Origin: Hyunsoonleella flava
GTDB lineage: Bacteria > Bacteroidota > Bacteroidia > Flavobacteriales > Flavobacteriaceae
NCBI RefSeq assembly: GCF_004310325.1
Contig: NZ_SIRT01000004.1
Span: 124,001-188,000, forward strand
Direction of reading: 5' to 3'
DNA: 64,000 nt
Part shown: positions 21,208 through 29,703 of the stretch, piece by piece
Position numbering within the stretch: position 1 is the first letter of the stretch
Layout of the letters: each line of letters begins with the position of its first letter
The notes under the pieces: generated by a model
What the model was told of the DNA's origin: nothing
Databases searched by the model: none
The model's input: the letters and a program-made list of their open reading frames with translations, nothing else
Made by a program: the position numbers and the translations under genes

Positions 21208-21627
21208 TTAATTCACCGTTAAAATATAAGTTCTTGCAGTACTTTCTTCGCAGAGTCCATCACAGTCATTCAAATTATTTTCACAATAGTTATCAGCTTG
21301 CTCTACATCAAGTCTTATAGTAAATCTGTACCGACCTCGTTCTAGTGGTCTACCCTCAATAATGACATCCCTGTAATCAAAATATACATCTATACCACGT
21401 GGCAAATCTCCAATCACGGAAAAAAAGTAAAAATAATCATTGTCTCTAGGTTCATTTTGAATTTCGGCAGTAATCAATTCAAAATAATCTTGATTAACAA
21501 AAGCAGTACCTAATCTGTTATCGGATAAAATAGGTTTTCTATTGATAACACATTCTAAAACATCTTGACAACCTGTTGCCAAAAAAAATAGGGCTAAAAT
21601 CGAGGGAAAAAGAATTTTTTTATTCAT
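21208..21627 (-). CDS. Small lipoprotein with Ig-like (He_PIG-type) domain
   Basis: A 139-residue protein with a lipoprotein signal ending at Cys20 (ATGC). The remainder has the pattern of a putative-Ig domain: DLPRGIDVYFDYRDVIIEGRPLERGRYRFTI, where the Gly-Leu-Pro-x-Gly-Ile and Ile-x-Gly-x-Pro blocks are the He_PIG hallmark. The C-terminal region has a Cys-rich acidic loop (NYCENNLNDCDGLCEE), perhaps disulfide-bonded. Function unknown, probably surface adhesion or structure. Confidence 0.6.
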   Translation of the reverse strand: MNKKILFPSILALFFLATGCQDVLECVINRKPILSDNRLGTAFVNQDYFELITAEIQNEPRDNDYFYFFSVIGDLPRGIDVYFDYRDVIIEGRPLERGRYRFTIRLDVEQADNYCENNLNDCDGLCEESTARTYILTVN

Positions 21628-21670
21628 CTGGCTACATTTGTGCTAACAAGACACAAATAGTGTACCAAAT

Positions 21671-22474
21671 CTATATTTTGTAGTGGTTCATCAACAATTT
21701 CTCATAAACTCTATCAGGGAGAACACGTTTTAGAACGATAGAAAATTTCTGCATAAACTCCCCTACTTTGTAATGAATCTTAGGCTTATTAGTATTAATA
21801 ATGTTGTATACTGCTTTCGCCATCATTTCTGGGTCACTCCCTGCATCAACATGTGCATTCATTAACTCCAAGGACTTTCCATAACTGGCATTGTATGGTG
21901 AATCTTCCTTTAAAGGTGCATGATAGCGTCCAGCGGCTATATTGGTAGCAAAATCTCCTGGGGCAACATTAGTCATTTCTATATCAAAAGGTTTTAACTC
22001 CATTCTAAATGCTTCCGTTAAAATTTCCAGCGCACCTTTACTGGCACTATAAATACCGCGATACGGCAAACCCATATAACCAGCAATTGAAGTAACATTT
22101 ATTATAAGTCCGCTTTTTTGCCCACGCATTTGCGGCAAAACTGCCTTTATCACATTTATAGGTCCAAAGAAATTAGTATCAAAATTTGCTTTAATCTCTT
22201 CCTCTGGTATTTCTTCAATAGGCCCCGTAATACCAGCACCTGCATTATTTATAAGAACATCTAATCTACCTTTTGAATCAATCACCGTTTGAACCGCAGC
22301 TGTAATGGTGCTTACCTGCTTAACATCTAATTCTAAAAGCGGAAAAATGCTGTTTTTGTAATTGCTTGGGTTTCTACTCGTTCCAAAGACTGTAAACCCC
22401 TTATGATGCAAAAATTCGCCAATTGATTTTCCTATACCTGAAGAACCTCCCGTGATTAAAACAACTTTAGACAT
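21671..22474 (-). CDS. Short-chain dehydrogenase/reductase
   Basis: A 267-residue classical SDR. It has the dinucleotide-binding TGGSSGIGKSIG motif at the N-terminus, the NNAGAG segment, the catalytic Ser in INVTSIAGYMG and the YSASKGALE catalytic Tyr/Lys pair. A C-terminal extension of about 60 residues may lie at the membrane. The substrate is not predictable. It ends 43 bases upstream of the Ig-like lipoprotein gene. Confidence 0.9.
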   Translation of the reverse strand: MSKVVLITGGSSGIGKSIGEFLHHKGFTVFGTSRNPSNYKNSIFPLLELDVKQVSTITAAVQTVIDSKGRLDVLINNAGAGITGPIEEIPEEEIKANFDTNFFGPINVIKAVLPQMRGQKSGLIINVTSIAGYMGLPYRGIYSASKGALEILTEAFRMELKPFDIEMTNVAPGDFATNIAAGRYHAPLKEDSPYNASYGKSLELMNAHVDAGSDPEMMAKAVYNIINTNKPKIHYKVGEFMQKFSIVLKRVLPDRVYEKLLMNHYKI

Positions 22475-22540
22475 ACCAAATAAATTAGAGTGGCAAATTA
22501 CAACAACGAAATGCGAAAATAAAATTTAAATTTAGGGCAC

Positions 22541-22645
22541 AAAAAAAAGGCAAGCTACCTACATCACACCGCTACAACCGTATACCTTTGCTGCGTTCCC
22601 GCCCTGGAGGATTCTACAGGAGCTGGTTGTGTAGGACTTGCCGGC
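22541..22645 (-). ncRNA. ffs: Signal recognition particle RNA (4.5S type)
   Basis: On the minus strand this segment folds as one long hairpin: the 5' arm GGCAAGTCCTACACAACC pairs with a 3' arm ending in GTAGGTAGCTTGCC. The apical region carries the conserved SRP loop AGGGCGGGAACGCAGCA, matching the GGAAG...AGCAGC core recognised by Ffh. An oligo-U tract follows as terminator. The RNA partners Ffh in co-translational targeting to the membrane. A full promoter precedes it. Confidence 0.9.
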
Positions 22646-22647
22646 TG

Positions 22648-22677
22648 CAAAGATACAATCTTTTAAAATTTTCACAA
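22648..22677 (-). promoter_or_regulatory. Promoter of the SRP RNA gene
   Basis: On the minus strand TTG (22675-22677), an exact 19-base spacer and TATCTTTG (22648-22655) match the Bacteroidota consensus TTG-N19-TAnnTTTG. The SRP RNA would start a few bases after the -7 element. Confidence 0.85.
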
Positions 22678-22732
22678 TGATTTTTTAAACCGATTTTTAA
22701 TAAATATATTCGACCAAAATTACATCCTACAA

Positions 22733-23776
22733 ATGAAAATCTCTAAACACCTAGCTTACATATTCTTATTATCCATGGTTTTGTCTTGTGGCTCAAATTC
22801 AGGGCAAAGGAAAAATTATTTTAGTATCAAAACTAATGCTGAAAAGGGTAATATTTCAATAGCTGAAACTCTTAATCTATCGATTGAAAACAAAAAGAAT
22901 CACACTATCGATTCAGTGGTGTACAAACTTAATGGTAAAACTATTTCTGAAAACTTCAGTTTAAAGCATCATAAACTAGGAAAACATCCAATTGATGCCA
23001 TAGTTTATTTTAATGGTGATGATACGCAAGCTATATCTTCATCAATAACTATTTTAAATGATAAATCCCCGAAGGTTTTGGGCGAAAAAAATTATAAAAT
23101 CATAAATGAGTATCCACATGATATCACGTCTTATACTCAAGGTTTGGAGTTTTATAACGGTAAACTTTATGAAAGTACTGGACAGTACAAAGAATCTAAA
23201 TTGAGACAGGTAGATTACAAAACCGGCGAAGTTTTACAAAACGTAAATTTAGCCGATGAATACTTTGGAGAAGGCTTAACAGTTATGAACGATAAAATTT
23301 ACCAATTGACTTGGAGGAAAGGGGTTGGTTTTATTTATGATATAAACACATTTGAGAAGACAGGAAGTTTTGCTTACGGAAAAAGTAAAGAAGGCTGGGG
23401 ATTGACACATAACGACACCCACATATATAAAAGTGATGGTACTGAAGCAATTTGGCTGCTAGAACCAGAGACTTTAATAGAAAAGGAGAAGATTCAAGTA
23501 TACACCAACAAAGGGAAAATAAGTCAGATTAATGAAATGGAATGGATAGACGGTAAAATTTATGCTAACCGCTACCAGAAAAATGGCGTAGCTATTATTA
23601 ATCCTAAAAATGGTGCTGTAGAAGCTGTAATCGATTTTACACCTCTAAAAAATAAAGTGACACAACATGAAAAGCTAGATGTGTTAAATGGTATTGCTTA
23701 CAACCCGGAAACCAAAACTATTTTTGTTACTGGAAAACGTTGGGATAAGTTATTTGAAATAAAAATAATAGAGTAA
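22733..23776 (+). CDS. Glutaminyl-peptide cyclotransferase-like lipoprotein
   Basis: A 347-residue lipoprotein (signal ending at Cys19 in LSCGSNSG). An N-terminal Ig-like region (residues 25-110) is followed by a five-bladed-propeller domain of the plant-type glutaminyl cyclase family. Diagnostic pieces are PHDITSYTQGLEF, ESTGQYKESKLRQVDY, FGEGLTVMNDKIYQLTW, SDGTEAIW and INEMEWIDGKIYAN. This family forms pyroglutamate at peptide N-termini. Activity of the bacterial lipoprotein form is inferred from family only. It is divergent from the SRP RNA gene. Confidence 0.88.
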   Translation: MKISKHLAYIFLLSMVLSCGSNSGQRKNYFSIKTNAEKGNISIAETLNLSIENKKNHTIDSVVYKLNGKTISENFSLKHHKLGKHPIDAIVYFNGDDTQAISSSITILNDKSPKVLGEKNYKIINEYPHDITSYTQGLEFYNGKLYESTGQYKESKLRQVDYKTGEVLQNVNLADEYFGEGLTVMNDKIYQLTWRKGVGFIYDINTFEKTGSFAYGKSKEGWGLTHNDTHIYKSDGTEAIWLLEPETLIEKEKIQVYTNKGKISQINEMEWIDGKIYANRYQKNGVAIINPKNGAVEAVIDFTPLKNKVTQHEKLDVLNGIAYNPETKTIFVTGKRWDKLFEIKIIE

Positions 23777-23811
23777 CTAAAAAAGATTAACACAGAACTT
23801 TAAATCGATTT

Positions 23812-24711
23812 TTACCGTTTTCCTTTTAATTTATTCTTAAAGTGAATGGTATAGGTAAAATTAAATCCAAAATTTAAATTAGGATTTTTAAAATTGAAAT
23901 TATTTCTGGTTTGTGTTATAAACGCATCTTCCACCATGCTTACTGCATTGGTAAGCATAAACTGTAACATTACATCACTAAGTTCCCAATTGATACCCAA
24001 TGAGAAAGGACCATACGTATCAAACGATTTTATAGGGTTGGCTACATAATAATATTCTGAAACCAACGAAACGTGCCCACCAAGTTTATATCGTCCGCCG
24101 AAGCCTATTGCAAAATGATTTTGTGGATCATTATCATTAAAAACTAAACCACGATGCACAAATGTTGGTGCTATTTGTAATGAAAAATCTGAAGTTATCT
24201 TTTTGGCAATCAAAATTTGGGATGTAAATGAAAGCCTATTTGATGACATTCTACCAGGACTAGAATATGGCAATGCATCACTAAAATAACTCGCATTTTG
24301 GAATAGTGATACCGTTACGGGCGAACCGCTACTAACCCCCTGTCGTATTAGTTTATACTTAATAAATCCGTCAAACCTTTCGTCAAAAGTACTACCACCT
24401 ACTCCAAGTAAAAGCCTGTCAGAAATGCCATATTCTAAAGCAAATCTCGTGTTTAAACGATCTACAAAAAAGCTTTGGGAACGCTCTTCGGGTGTATTCC
24501 AAAATCTAATATTAGCCGAAACATCTAAAGTTCCGCTTTTTCTTGTTTGTACGGATTGCCCGTAGGTAATTCTGGAATACTTAAATGTTGCCTCGGTAAA
24601 CCTTAAAGTGTCCTTATGCTCTTTATCTAAAATATCCAATAATTCTTGTCCGTTAACAAAACTTATCGCTAACAAAAAAGTTAAAATAGATACTATCGTT
24701 TTAGTTTTCAT
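23812..24711 (-). CDS. DUF5777 family beta-barrel protein, copy 1
   Basis: About 299 residues with a signal peptide ending at VNGQ. The body is composed of alternating strands with turn-rich loops and ends in an aromatic strand, as expected of an outer-membrane barrel. The LNTRFALEYGISDRLLLGVG and FDGFIKYKLIRQG segments are shared with the second copy at 27268-28116. I chose ATG 24711, which overlaps the stop of the YceI gene by 11 bases. A longer start at 24720 is possible. It is last in the envelope redox operon. Confidence 0.8.
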   Translation of the reverse strand: MKTKTIVSILTFLLAISFVNGQELLDILDKEHKDTLRFTEATFKYSRITYGQSVQTRKSGTLDVSANIRFWNTPEERSQSFFVDRLNTRFALEYGISDRLLLGVGGSTFDERFDGFIKYKLIRQGVSSGSPVTVSLFQNASYFSDALPYSSPGRMSSNRLSFTSQILIAKKITSDFSLQIAPTFVHRGLVFNDNDPQNHFAIGFGGRYKLGGHVSLVSEYYYVANPIKSFDTYGPFSLGINWELSDVMLQFMLTNAVSMVEDAFITQTRNNFNFKNPNLNFGFNFTYTIHFKNKLKGKR

Positions 24712-25243
24712 AAGCTTCATATTCAAACTTAAAATCAACATTAATAATTTTGGCTATGTTCCCTCTTAAAAGTGGAGGGATCTTAATATCATAATCTTCA
24801 ACCACTGCCTCAAACGATCCAGTAATTACAAAAACATCATTTTGTTTTTCAATTTTTGCTTTTATTTCCAATTCCTTATTAGACCCGTGCATTGAAAAGT
24901 CACCTTTTATCATACGGGTTTGAACACCTTTCATACTGGGATCAAAATCAATTATTTTACCTTCAAAAGTGGCTTTTGGGTAAATATCAGATTCTATGTA
25001 ACTTTCATTAAAATGCTCGCGCATCAAGGCTTTTTCAAACACAAATGCGTTCATTAAAATACTCACCGCAATTTTATTGTTCTTCAAATCTACAATACTT
25101 AGCACCTGATTATTTTCGGCTTTAATATTTTCAACAGGCGTATACGAAAAGAAAGAGACATTGCCCTGTCTCGCAATTATTTTTCCCGAGTCCTTTTGAA
25201 TACTCAGAAAAGATAACATGATAACAAGAATAAATTTATGCAT
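24701..25243 (-). CDS. YceI family protein, copy 1
   Basis: A 180-residue exported protein. The lipocalin-like YceI fold is shown by VSILMNAFVFEKALMREHFNENYIESDIYPKATFEGKI-like blocks and the DYDIKIPPLLR motif near the end. YceI proteins of known structure bind isoprenoid-type lipids such as ubiquinone precursors. Here the ligand is inferred at best. It lies between an OB-fold gene and a DUF5777 gene, mirroring the paralogue at 28516-29082 in a different order. Confidence 0.85.
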   Translation of the reverse strand: MHKFILVIMLSFLSIQKDSGKIIARQGNVSFFSYTPVENIKAENNQVLSIVDLKNNKIAVSILMNAFVFEKALMREHFNESYIESDIYPKATFEGKIIDFDPSMKGVQTRMIKGDFSMHGSNKELEIKAKIEKQNDVFVITGSFEAVVEDYDIKIPPLLRGNIAKIINVDFKFEYEAYEN

Positions 25244-25246
25244 AAA

Positions 25247-25672
25247 TTATTCAGAGATTATACAATTTAAAAAAATAGCATCTTCAAGTACCCCCTTAAA
25301 AACGCCTTTTAACGTAATCGTATCTTTAGTTGCCACATTTGCAACTTTTTCGGCTTGATTACTTTCCATATCACAAATTACAAACGCATTTTCCTTTCCA
25401 TCAGCTCCTAACAAGATCGTAATTCGGTTATTCAAATAAGTAATTTTTTTTACTACACCTTCAACTTCAATAACTTGTTCTGCTTTTAAGTTATTGCTAT
25501 CTTCATTTTGAATGAAATTAATAACTGTTTCAGCATCTAACTTATAAACCGGTGTTCTATATGAAAGGTCCGTAGTATCGGGTTTATCCCAAACTAAATG
25601 CTTTGCTATAAAAAATGCAAGTACCAGTACTGCAAGAAATAATCCTATATTTACGATTGATGTTCTACTCAA
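25247..25672 (-). CDS. Membrane-anchored OB-fold (tRNA_anti-like) protein, copy 1
   Basis: A 141-residue protein with one N-terminal membrane helix (residues 7-27) and an extracytoplasmic OB-fold domain: EQVIEVEGVVKKITYLNNRITILL and KDTITLKGVFKGVLEDAIFLNC are the typical strands. This family is related in sequence to nucleic-acid-binding OB folds but is exported, so RNA binding is unlikely. It begins the second half of the leftward operon and has a paralogue at 28127-28519. Confidence 0.7.
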   Translation of the reverse strand: MSRTSIVNIGLFLAVLVLAFFIAKHLVWDKPDTTDLSYRTPVYKLDAETVINFIQNEDSNNLKAEQVIEVEGVVKKITYLNNRITILLGADGKENAFVICDMESNQAEKVANVATKDTITLKGVFKGVLEDAIFLNCIISE

Positions 25673-25759
25673 CTTTTGCTATTACATTCTAGTTTATTTG
25701 ATTAAACCTAGGGTATTACACCCTAGGTTCAAAACTACTAAAAATTAAACTTCCCTTTT

Positions 25760-26938
25760 TCAATCAACTATATTAAAAGTGCCTTTCATGGATGCATGAA
25801 ACTCACATATGTAAAATAATGTGTTTGGCGCGTTTGTAGGTACGGTAAATGTTATAGTGCCTTGAGATGCGCCATTATTGGTTACACCCTCGTTAAATGC
25901 ATCACCCGTTCCTGTAGTCTGCGCAGATTTTATAATAAATGGATGACCTGGAGTACCAATAACAAATTCATAGGTTTCTCCCCTTTTTAGGGTTATATCA
26001 GGATTTGAAGCATTACTCAATCCTTCACCGCTAAATAAATATGCTGATGCGCCCTGGTTACTTACCGTATAAGTTGTTGCACTTGGTGTTTGAGCTTCTG
26101 GTGCCTCATCTATATTTTGGTTAACGATAGGCCATACACCAGCAGCAGGAAAACCTACACCATAGTTATCACCTCTCTGCGTATCTTGACCAAAGAAGTA
26201 CAATGGCCATCCTTTATAAGTAATTTGGCTTCTTCCAAAAACGTTTATACTTCCAAAATCTGACGCGCTTAAAACACTAGGTATATTTACTATGGTAGCT
26301 TCAAAAATTGGCCAGACGCCGTTATTAGAAAAATCGTCCTTTGTAAAATTATTTACACCTTTAGTATCGTTTACAAAACTGTAAAGCGTATTACCTTCTG
26401 CATCTACCATGTAAAATGTTTCCTCGTCGCCTTCGGTATAGTTGCTGGTAAGATTGCTTTCGTTACCATCTTTGTCTCTACCTACTAATTGGGCGCTAAC
26501 CATCATTACCGTATAATCTGGTTTTGCAACGTACCAGACGCCTCCAGCACCATCTCCATTAATGTCACCCGCTGACGCATCGTTCGCAAAAGTGTATAGC
26601 GGCCATCCTTTAAAAGTAGTTTGTTTGCTCCCATCGGCTCTTGTTATTGTTCCAAAATCAGAAGCATTCAAACCATTATCTAAAGTTAAATCTTCTGCAA
26701 AAAAAGCAGGCCAATTATTAAGACATCCTCCACTACAATTTGATGCTGCTTTACTGTCCTTTGAAAAGAAATACAATGTAAAACCTTGAGAATTTGTTAG
26801 TACACTACCAAATGTAGCGTTCGTTTTAAGTTGCACCGCATTGTTTTGTGGTGGTGGAATTGTAGTATAATCATCGTCGTCATTACTACAGCTTGATATG
26901 GTAAAAAGTGCGATTAAAATTAAAAATAGATGTTTCAT
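25760..26938 (-). CDS. Lipoprotein_15 repeats fused to a cupredoxin-like domain
   Basis: A 392-residue lipoprotein (signal ending at Cys17, SSC). Residues 35-265 hold two sets of the secreted repeat known from COG4315/Lipoprotein_15 (GFTLYFFSKDSK, FKGWPLYTFANDASAGD, ITYKGWPLYFFGQD). The C-terminal 100 residues read as a cupredoxin: a His in TPGHPFII and then FYICEFHASMKG, supplying Cys, His and Met in the spacing of a type 1 copper site. The role inferred is surface electron transfer or copper binding. It lies between the two YceI/DUF5777 sets. Confidence 0.82.
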   Translation of the reverse strand: MKHLFLILIALFTISSCSNDDDDYTTIPPPQNNAVQLKTNATFGSVLTNSQGFTLYFFSKDSKAASNCSGGCLNNWPAFFAEDLTLDNGLNASDFGTITRADGSKQTTFKGWPLYTFANDASAGDINGDGAGGVWYVAKPDYTVMMVSAQLVGRDKDGNESNLTSNYTEGDEETFYMVDAEGNTLYSFVNDTKGVNNFTKDDFSNNGVWPIFEATIVNIPSVLSASDFGSINVFGRSQITYKGWPLYFFGQDTQRGDNYGVGFPAAGVWPIVNQNIDEAPEAQTPSATTYTVSNQGASAYLFSGEGLSNASNPDITLKRGETYEFVIGTPGHPFIIKSAQTTGTGDAFNEGVTNNGASQGTITFTVPTNAPNTLFYICEFHASMKGTFNIVD

Positions 26939-26982
26939 GATTTTTAAATGTATTTAAGTGATTATTTGATTTTTAAATTGAT

Positions 26983-27255
26983 TTAATTTGAAATTTCCAA
27001 ACAGCCGCATAATGGCTTGTTCGTATAAGTTTGCGTGATACGATCACCTTCTGGGGGATATCCCAAATTCATAAGCGTATTTAAGACTTCTGAAATTTGG
27101 TTTGCGCGGTTAAAATTGAAAACGACTAAGGCGTCTTCCGGAAATAACCTAACGTTTTGTACCTGTTCTATTTCCATAATTTTTTTCTTGATTGAAACAC
27201 TACAGTTTGTGCAAAATGGATTTTGAACTACTATTCTTGCTAAGCTTGTTGTCAT
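26983..27255 (-). CDS. Heavy-metal-associated (HMA) domain protein
   Basis: A 90-residue cytoplasmic-looking protein with a ferredoxin-like HMA fold. The metal loop is NPFCTNCSVSIKKKI (CxxC), and the beta strands VQNVRLFPEDALVVFNF follow. A second Cys pair sits at the C-terminus (LCGCLE), which is not part of the standard domain. Such proteins carry copper or other soft metals to partners. It lies 12 bases after a DUF5777 gene, so metal handling is probably tied to this operon. Confidence 0.78.
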   Translation of the reverse strand: MTTSLARIVVQNPFCTNCSVSIKKKIMEIEQVQNVRLFPEDALVVFNFNRANQISEVLNTLMNLGYPPEGDRITQTYTNKPLCGCLEISN

Positions 27256-27267
27256 AGGTTTATTGGT

Positions 27268-28116
27268 TTAAAAGATTCGTGAAAGGTTAAATCCGAAGAA
27301 AATATTGCCATCTGCCCAATCGCCCGTTGCTTGTCCTAAAAATGTATTTACGTTCATAGGTTGGGCATTGGTAAAATGTAGTTGAAAAACATGTCCTCCA
27401 GTTTCTAGGTCGAACCCGATAGAAAGTGGGTTTTTAAAAGGAGAATTTGACGCTCTATTTAAGTGTAAACCATAATCGAAATTAATGGACCAACGTTTAC
27501 TTAATTTATGTCTTCCTCCAAAACCAAGTGCATATTGCGTATTAGTCTGTGGATCAAAGGCCACCAAGTTATCATGAAAAACTGAAGGAATAATTTCCAA
27601 AGAAAAGTCCTTGCTAAACTTTCTGGATATTAAAGCTTGAACAGCATAGCTTAACCTGTGTTTAAACTCAAGCCCTGGAAGCTCATCTTTATCTAAAACC
27701 GTATTGATTAAGAGGCTATTAAATAGCACTACGGTAAAGGGCATGCCATTAGATTTTTGTCGAAGCAAACGTAGCTTTAGTGAGGTTTCATAGGTCTTTT
27801 GAAAGGAACTTCTCGATATGCCAATATTTACTCCATCAGAAATTCCATAAATAAAGTTAAGTCGGGTTACAGCTTGGTCTAGTCCAAAAAAGTCGCTTAT
27901 TCCCGTCTCTATGGAACCAAATCTATGCGATACCACAAAATAAAGCTCCTTTTGGGATACCATTTTAGTAGATTCAAAATTTACAATTTTGAGGCCTTTA
28001 AATGCAGCAGATTTGTAGTTTTCTCCAGTAGTTTGGTTATCTATTTCGTCCAGTAATTCATCTTGCGCATTTCCAAAAAAGGATACTAAGCAAAAAATGT
28101 ATAATAGTTTTTTCAT
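27268..28116 (-). CDS. DUF5777 family beta-barrel protein, copy 2
   Basis: A 282-residue exported barrel-type protein, signal ending at FGNAQ. It shares with copy 1 the order of strands and the segments LNFIYGISDGVNIGIS, YETSLKLRLLRQ and YALGFGGRHKLS. The last residues end in Phe, as in many outer-membrane proteins. Copy 1 and copy 2 are clearly paralogous though diverged. It follows the OB-fold gene by 10 bases. Confidence 0.82.
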   Translation of the reverse strand: MKKLLYIFCLVSFFGNAQDELLDEIDNQTTGENYKSAAFKGLKIVNFESTKMVSQKELYFVVSHRFGSIETGISDFFGLDQAVTRLNFIYGISDGVNIGISRSSFQKTYETSLKLRLLRQKSNGMPFTVVLFNSLLINTVLDKDELPGLEFKHRLSYAVQALISRKFSKDFSLEIIPSVFHDNLVAFDPQTNTQYALGFGGRHKLSKRWSINFDYGLHLNRASNSPFKNPLSIGFDLETGGHVFQLHFTNAQPMNVNTFLGQATGDWADGNIFFGFNLSRIF

Positions 28117-28126
28117 TGTTGATAGT

Positions 28127-28519
28127 TTATGGGTTAGTTATTGTTGCTTGGTCTATTTTTACTACTTCTAGTAGGTCATCGTATCCTACGCATCTCCCTT
28201 TTATACTTAATGTTGCTTCAGGCTTTAACATACTTACATCAGTATTTATGAAGTTAACCTGTATAACATTGTTGAGTACTACGGAGTTTTGTTCAATTGA
28301 AGTAATGACACCTTCTGTTTTTATAACTTTATCTATAAATTGACCAGAAACAGAATCGGTACGCATTACATTTTTTAAATCATTGGAGCTTAGGCTGTAA
28401 TCCACCTCTTCAGTAGCAATATCCCTATGTTCTTTGTACATATAGCCGTAAACAGCACATGCTAAAACACCTAATGTAAATACGGAGAAGGCAATGATAT
28501 AAGCGGTTTTTTTCTTCAT
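28127..28519 (-). CDS. Membrane-anchored OB-fold (tRNA_anti-like) protein, copy 2
   Basis: A 130-residue protein with an N-terminal membrane helix (about residues 6-28) and an exported OB-fold: KVIKTEGVITSIEQNSVVLNN and ATLSIKGRCVGYDDLLEVVKID. It is paralogous to 25247-25672. Its ATG overlaps the stop of the preceding YceI gene in an ATGA arrangement, so the two are translationally coupled. Confidence 0.7.
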   Translation of the reverse strand: MKKKTAYIIAFSVFTLGVLACAVYGYMYKEHRDIATEEVDYSLSSNDLKNVMRTDSVSGQFIDKVIKTEGVITSIEQNSVVLNNVIQVNFINTDVSMLKPEATLSIKGRCVGYDDLLEVVKIDQATITNP

Positions 28520-29082
28520 TTTCTTATCAGTTTAAAATCCAGATTTACATGAACCATTTTGGCTATTTTATTACGTACTATTTTGGGAATTTCAATATCA
28601 AAATCTGATGGAGACACAACAAAACTTCCGGTCATGGATATTATATTATCAACCTTTTGGAGGGTTAAAACCGTTTCAATCGTCTTCTGTTTTCCATGCA
28701 ATTCCAAAACACCCTTTACATCGACTTCTACAGCAGTCTCTCCAAGGTTTTTTGTAGCATTGAAATCGACAATTTTCCCTTTAAATATGGCTTTGGGATA
28801 GGTGTCTGACTCTATGTAGTTTTCGTTAAAATGTTCCTCCATTAAGGAGTTTTTAAATCGAAACCCTTTCATTAGTGCCAAGGCTGCTATTTCATTGGTT
28901 TCAATATTATATATAGCGGTAGCATATTTATTGGTGGCTTTTACTTCTTCAAACAGTTTTTCTGATGCTTCAAACACAATAGTGCCGTTTTTATCAATGT
29001 ATTTATCTTGACCAAAACTTATTGTACAGATTAACAAGCACGTGATGATTGGTAACAGTTTGATTATTCTATATGTCTTCAT
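28516..29082 (-). CDS. YceI family protein, copy 2
   Basis: A 188-residue exported protein with a signal peptide ending at SFGQ and a YceI lipocalin-like fold. The blocks IAALALMKGFRFKNSLMEEHFNENYIESDTYPKA and DFDIEIPKIVRNKIAK parallel those of copy 1. The likely ligand class, isoprenoid lipids, comes from family knowledge. It follows the cytochrome c gene and is coupled to the OB-fold gene. Confidence 0.85.
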   Translation of the reverse strand: MKTYRIIKLLPIITCLLICTISFGQDKYIDKNGTIVFEASEKLFEEVKATNKYATAIYNIETNEIAALALMKGFRFKNSLMEEHFNENYIESDTYPKAIFKGKIVDFNATKNLGETAVEVDVKGVLELHGKQKTIETVLTLQKVDNIISMTGSFVVSPSDFDIEIPKIVRNKIAKMVHVNLDFKLIRK

Positions 29083-29099
29083 TTCAATAGTTTTAATGA

Positions 29100-29465
29100 T
29101 TAGTTTTCTTTTATACCTTGCTCAATCCACTGCTCCACTAAATCAATAGTAGCTTGTGGCAATCTACCTGACGGAGGCATTGCTCTAGGCTCTCCGGTTT
29201 GCCTACTGATAGACCTTAATAACTGTCCGTTGTTCGCACGTGTAAAAACCTCATCAAAATTTGCTAGTGGAAATGGTGCACCATTTTGAGGTGGATTAGA
29301 ATGACATCCAACACAATTATTATTGATAATGGACTGGATTGTGTTTGAATACGTAATCGAAGTACCAGGATTTTGTTCTTCAACAAGGTCGCTTTGGCTA
29401 TCGTTACTACATCCTAATAGAGTTGTTAACGATAATAGTAGAATTAGATAATAAATTGATTTCAT
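29100..29465 (-). CDS. c-type cytochrome lipoprotein
   Basis: A 121-residue lipoprotein (signal ending at Cys19, LLGC). A single heme-binding motif CVGCH lies near residue 52 and a Met that could be the sixth ligand sits in RAMPPSGRLP. The C-terminal helix LVEQWIEQGIKEN is typical of small cytochrome domains. It is the first gene of the leftward operon and points to a redox role for the operon. Confidence 0.88.
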   Translation of the reverse strand: MKSIYYLILLLSLTTLLGCSNDSQSDLVEEQNPGTSITYSNTIQSIINNNCVGCHSNPPQNGAPFPLANFDEVFTRANNGQLLRSISRQTGEPRAMPPSGRLPQATIDLVEQWIEQGIKEN

Positions 29466-29583
29466 AAGTTTGATTTTTAATATTGAAGTTGTTTATAATG
29501 CCAGTAATTAAAGGCACTACAAAGGAATTGTTAATGCACGTGTTTTACACTATAAACCTATGCGAGAGGGAAAAAACAGCCTT

Positions 29584-29673
29584 AAAAGGGAATATTTTAG
29601 GATGAATAATTAAGTGGAAACCTGAAAATGGAATATTTGAACTTGAACATAACCAATAGTAAGTTCAATATTC
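29584..29673. promoter_or_regulatory. Repeated GAATATT half-sites, candidate operator
   Basis: The divergent intergenic region contains AAAAGGGAATATTT (29584-29597) and AAAATGGAATATTT (29625-29638), 41 bases apart, plus an inverted partner: GAATATTTGAAC (29631-29642) faces GTTCAATATTC (29663-29673). Such phased and inverted repeats between a LytTR regulator and its neighbouring operon are typical of regulator sites, but binding is inferred. Confidence 0.45.
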
Positions 29674-29703
29674 TAAATTCTTATATTAGCTTGAGTTTTA
29701 TGG

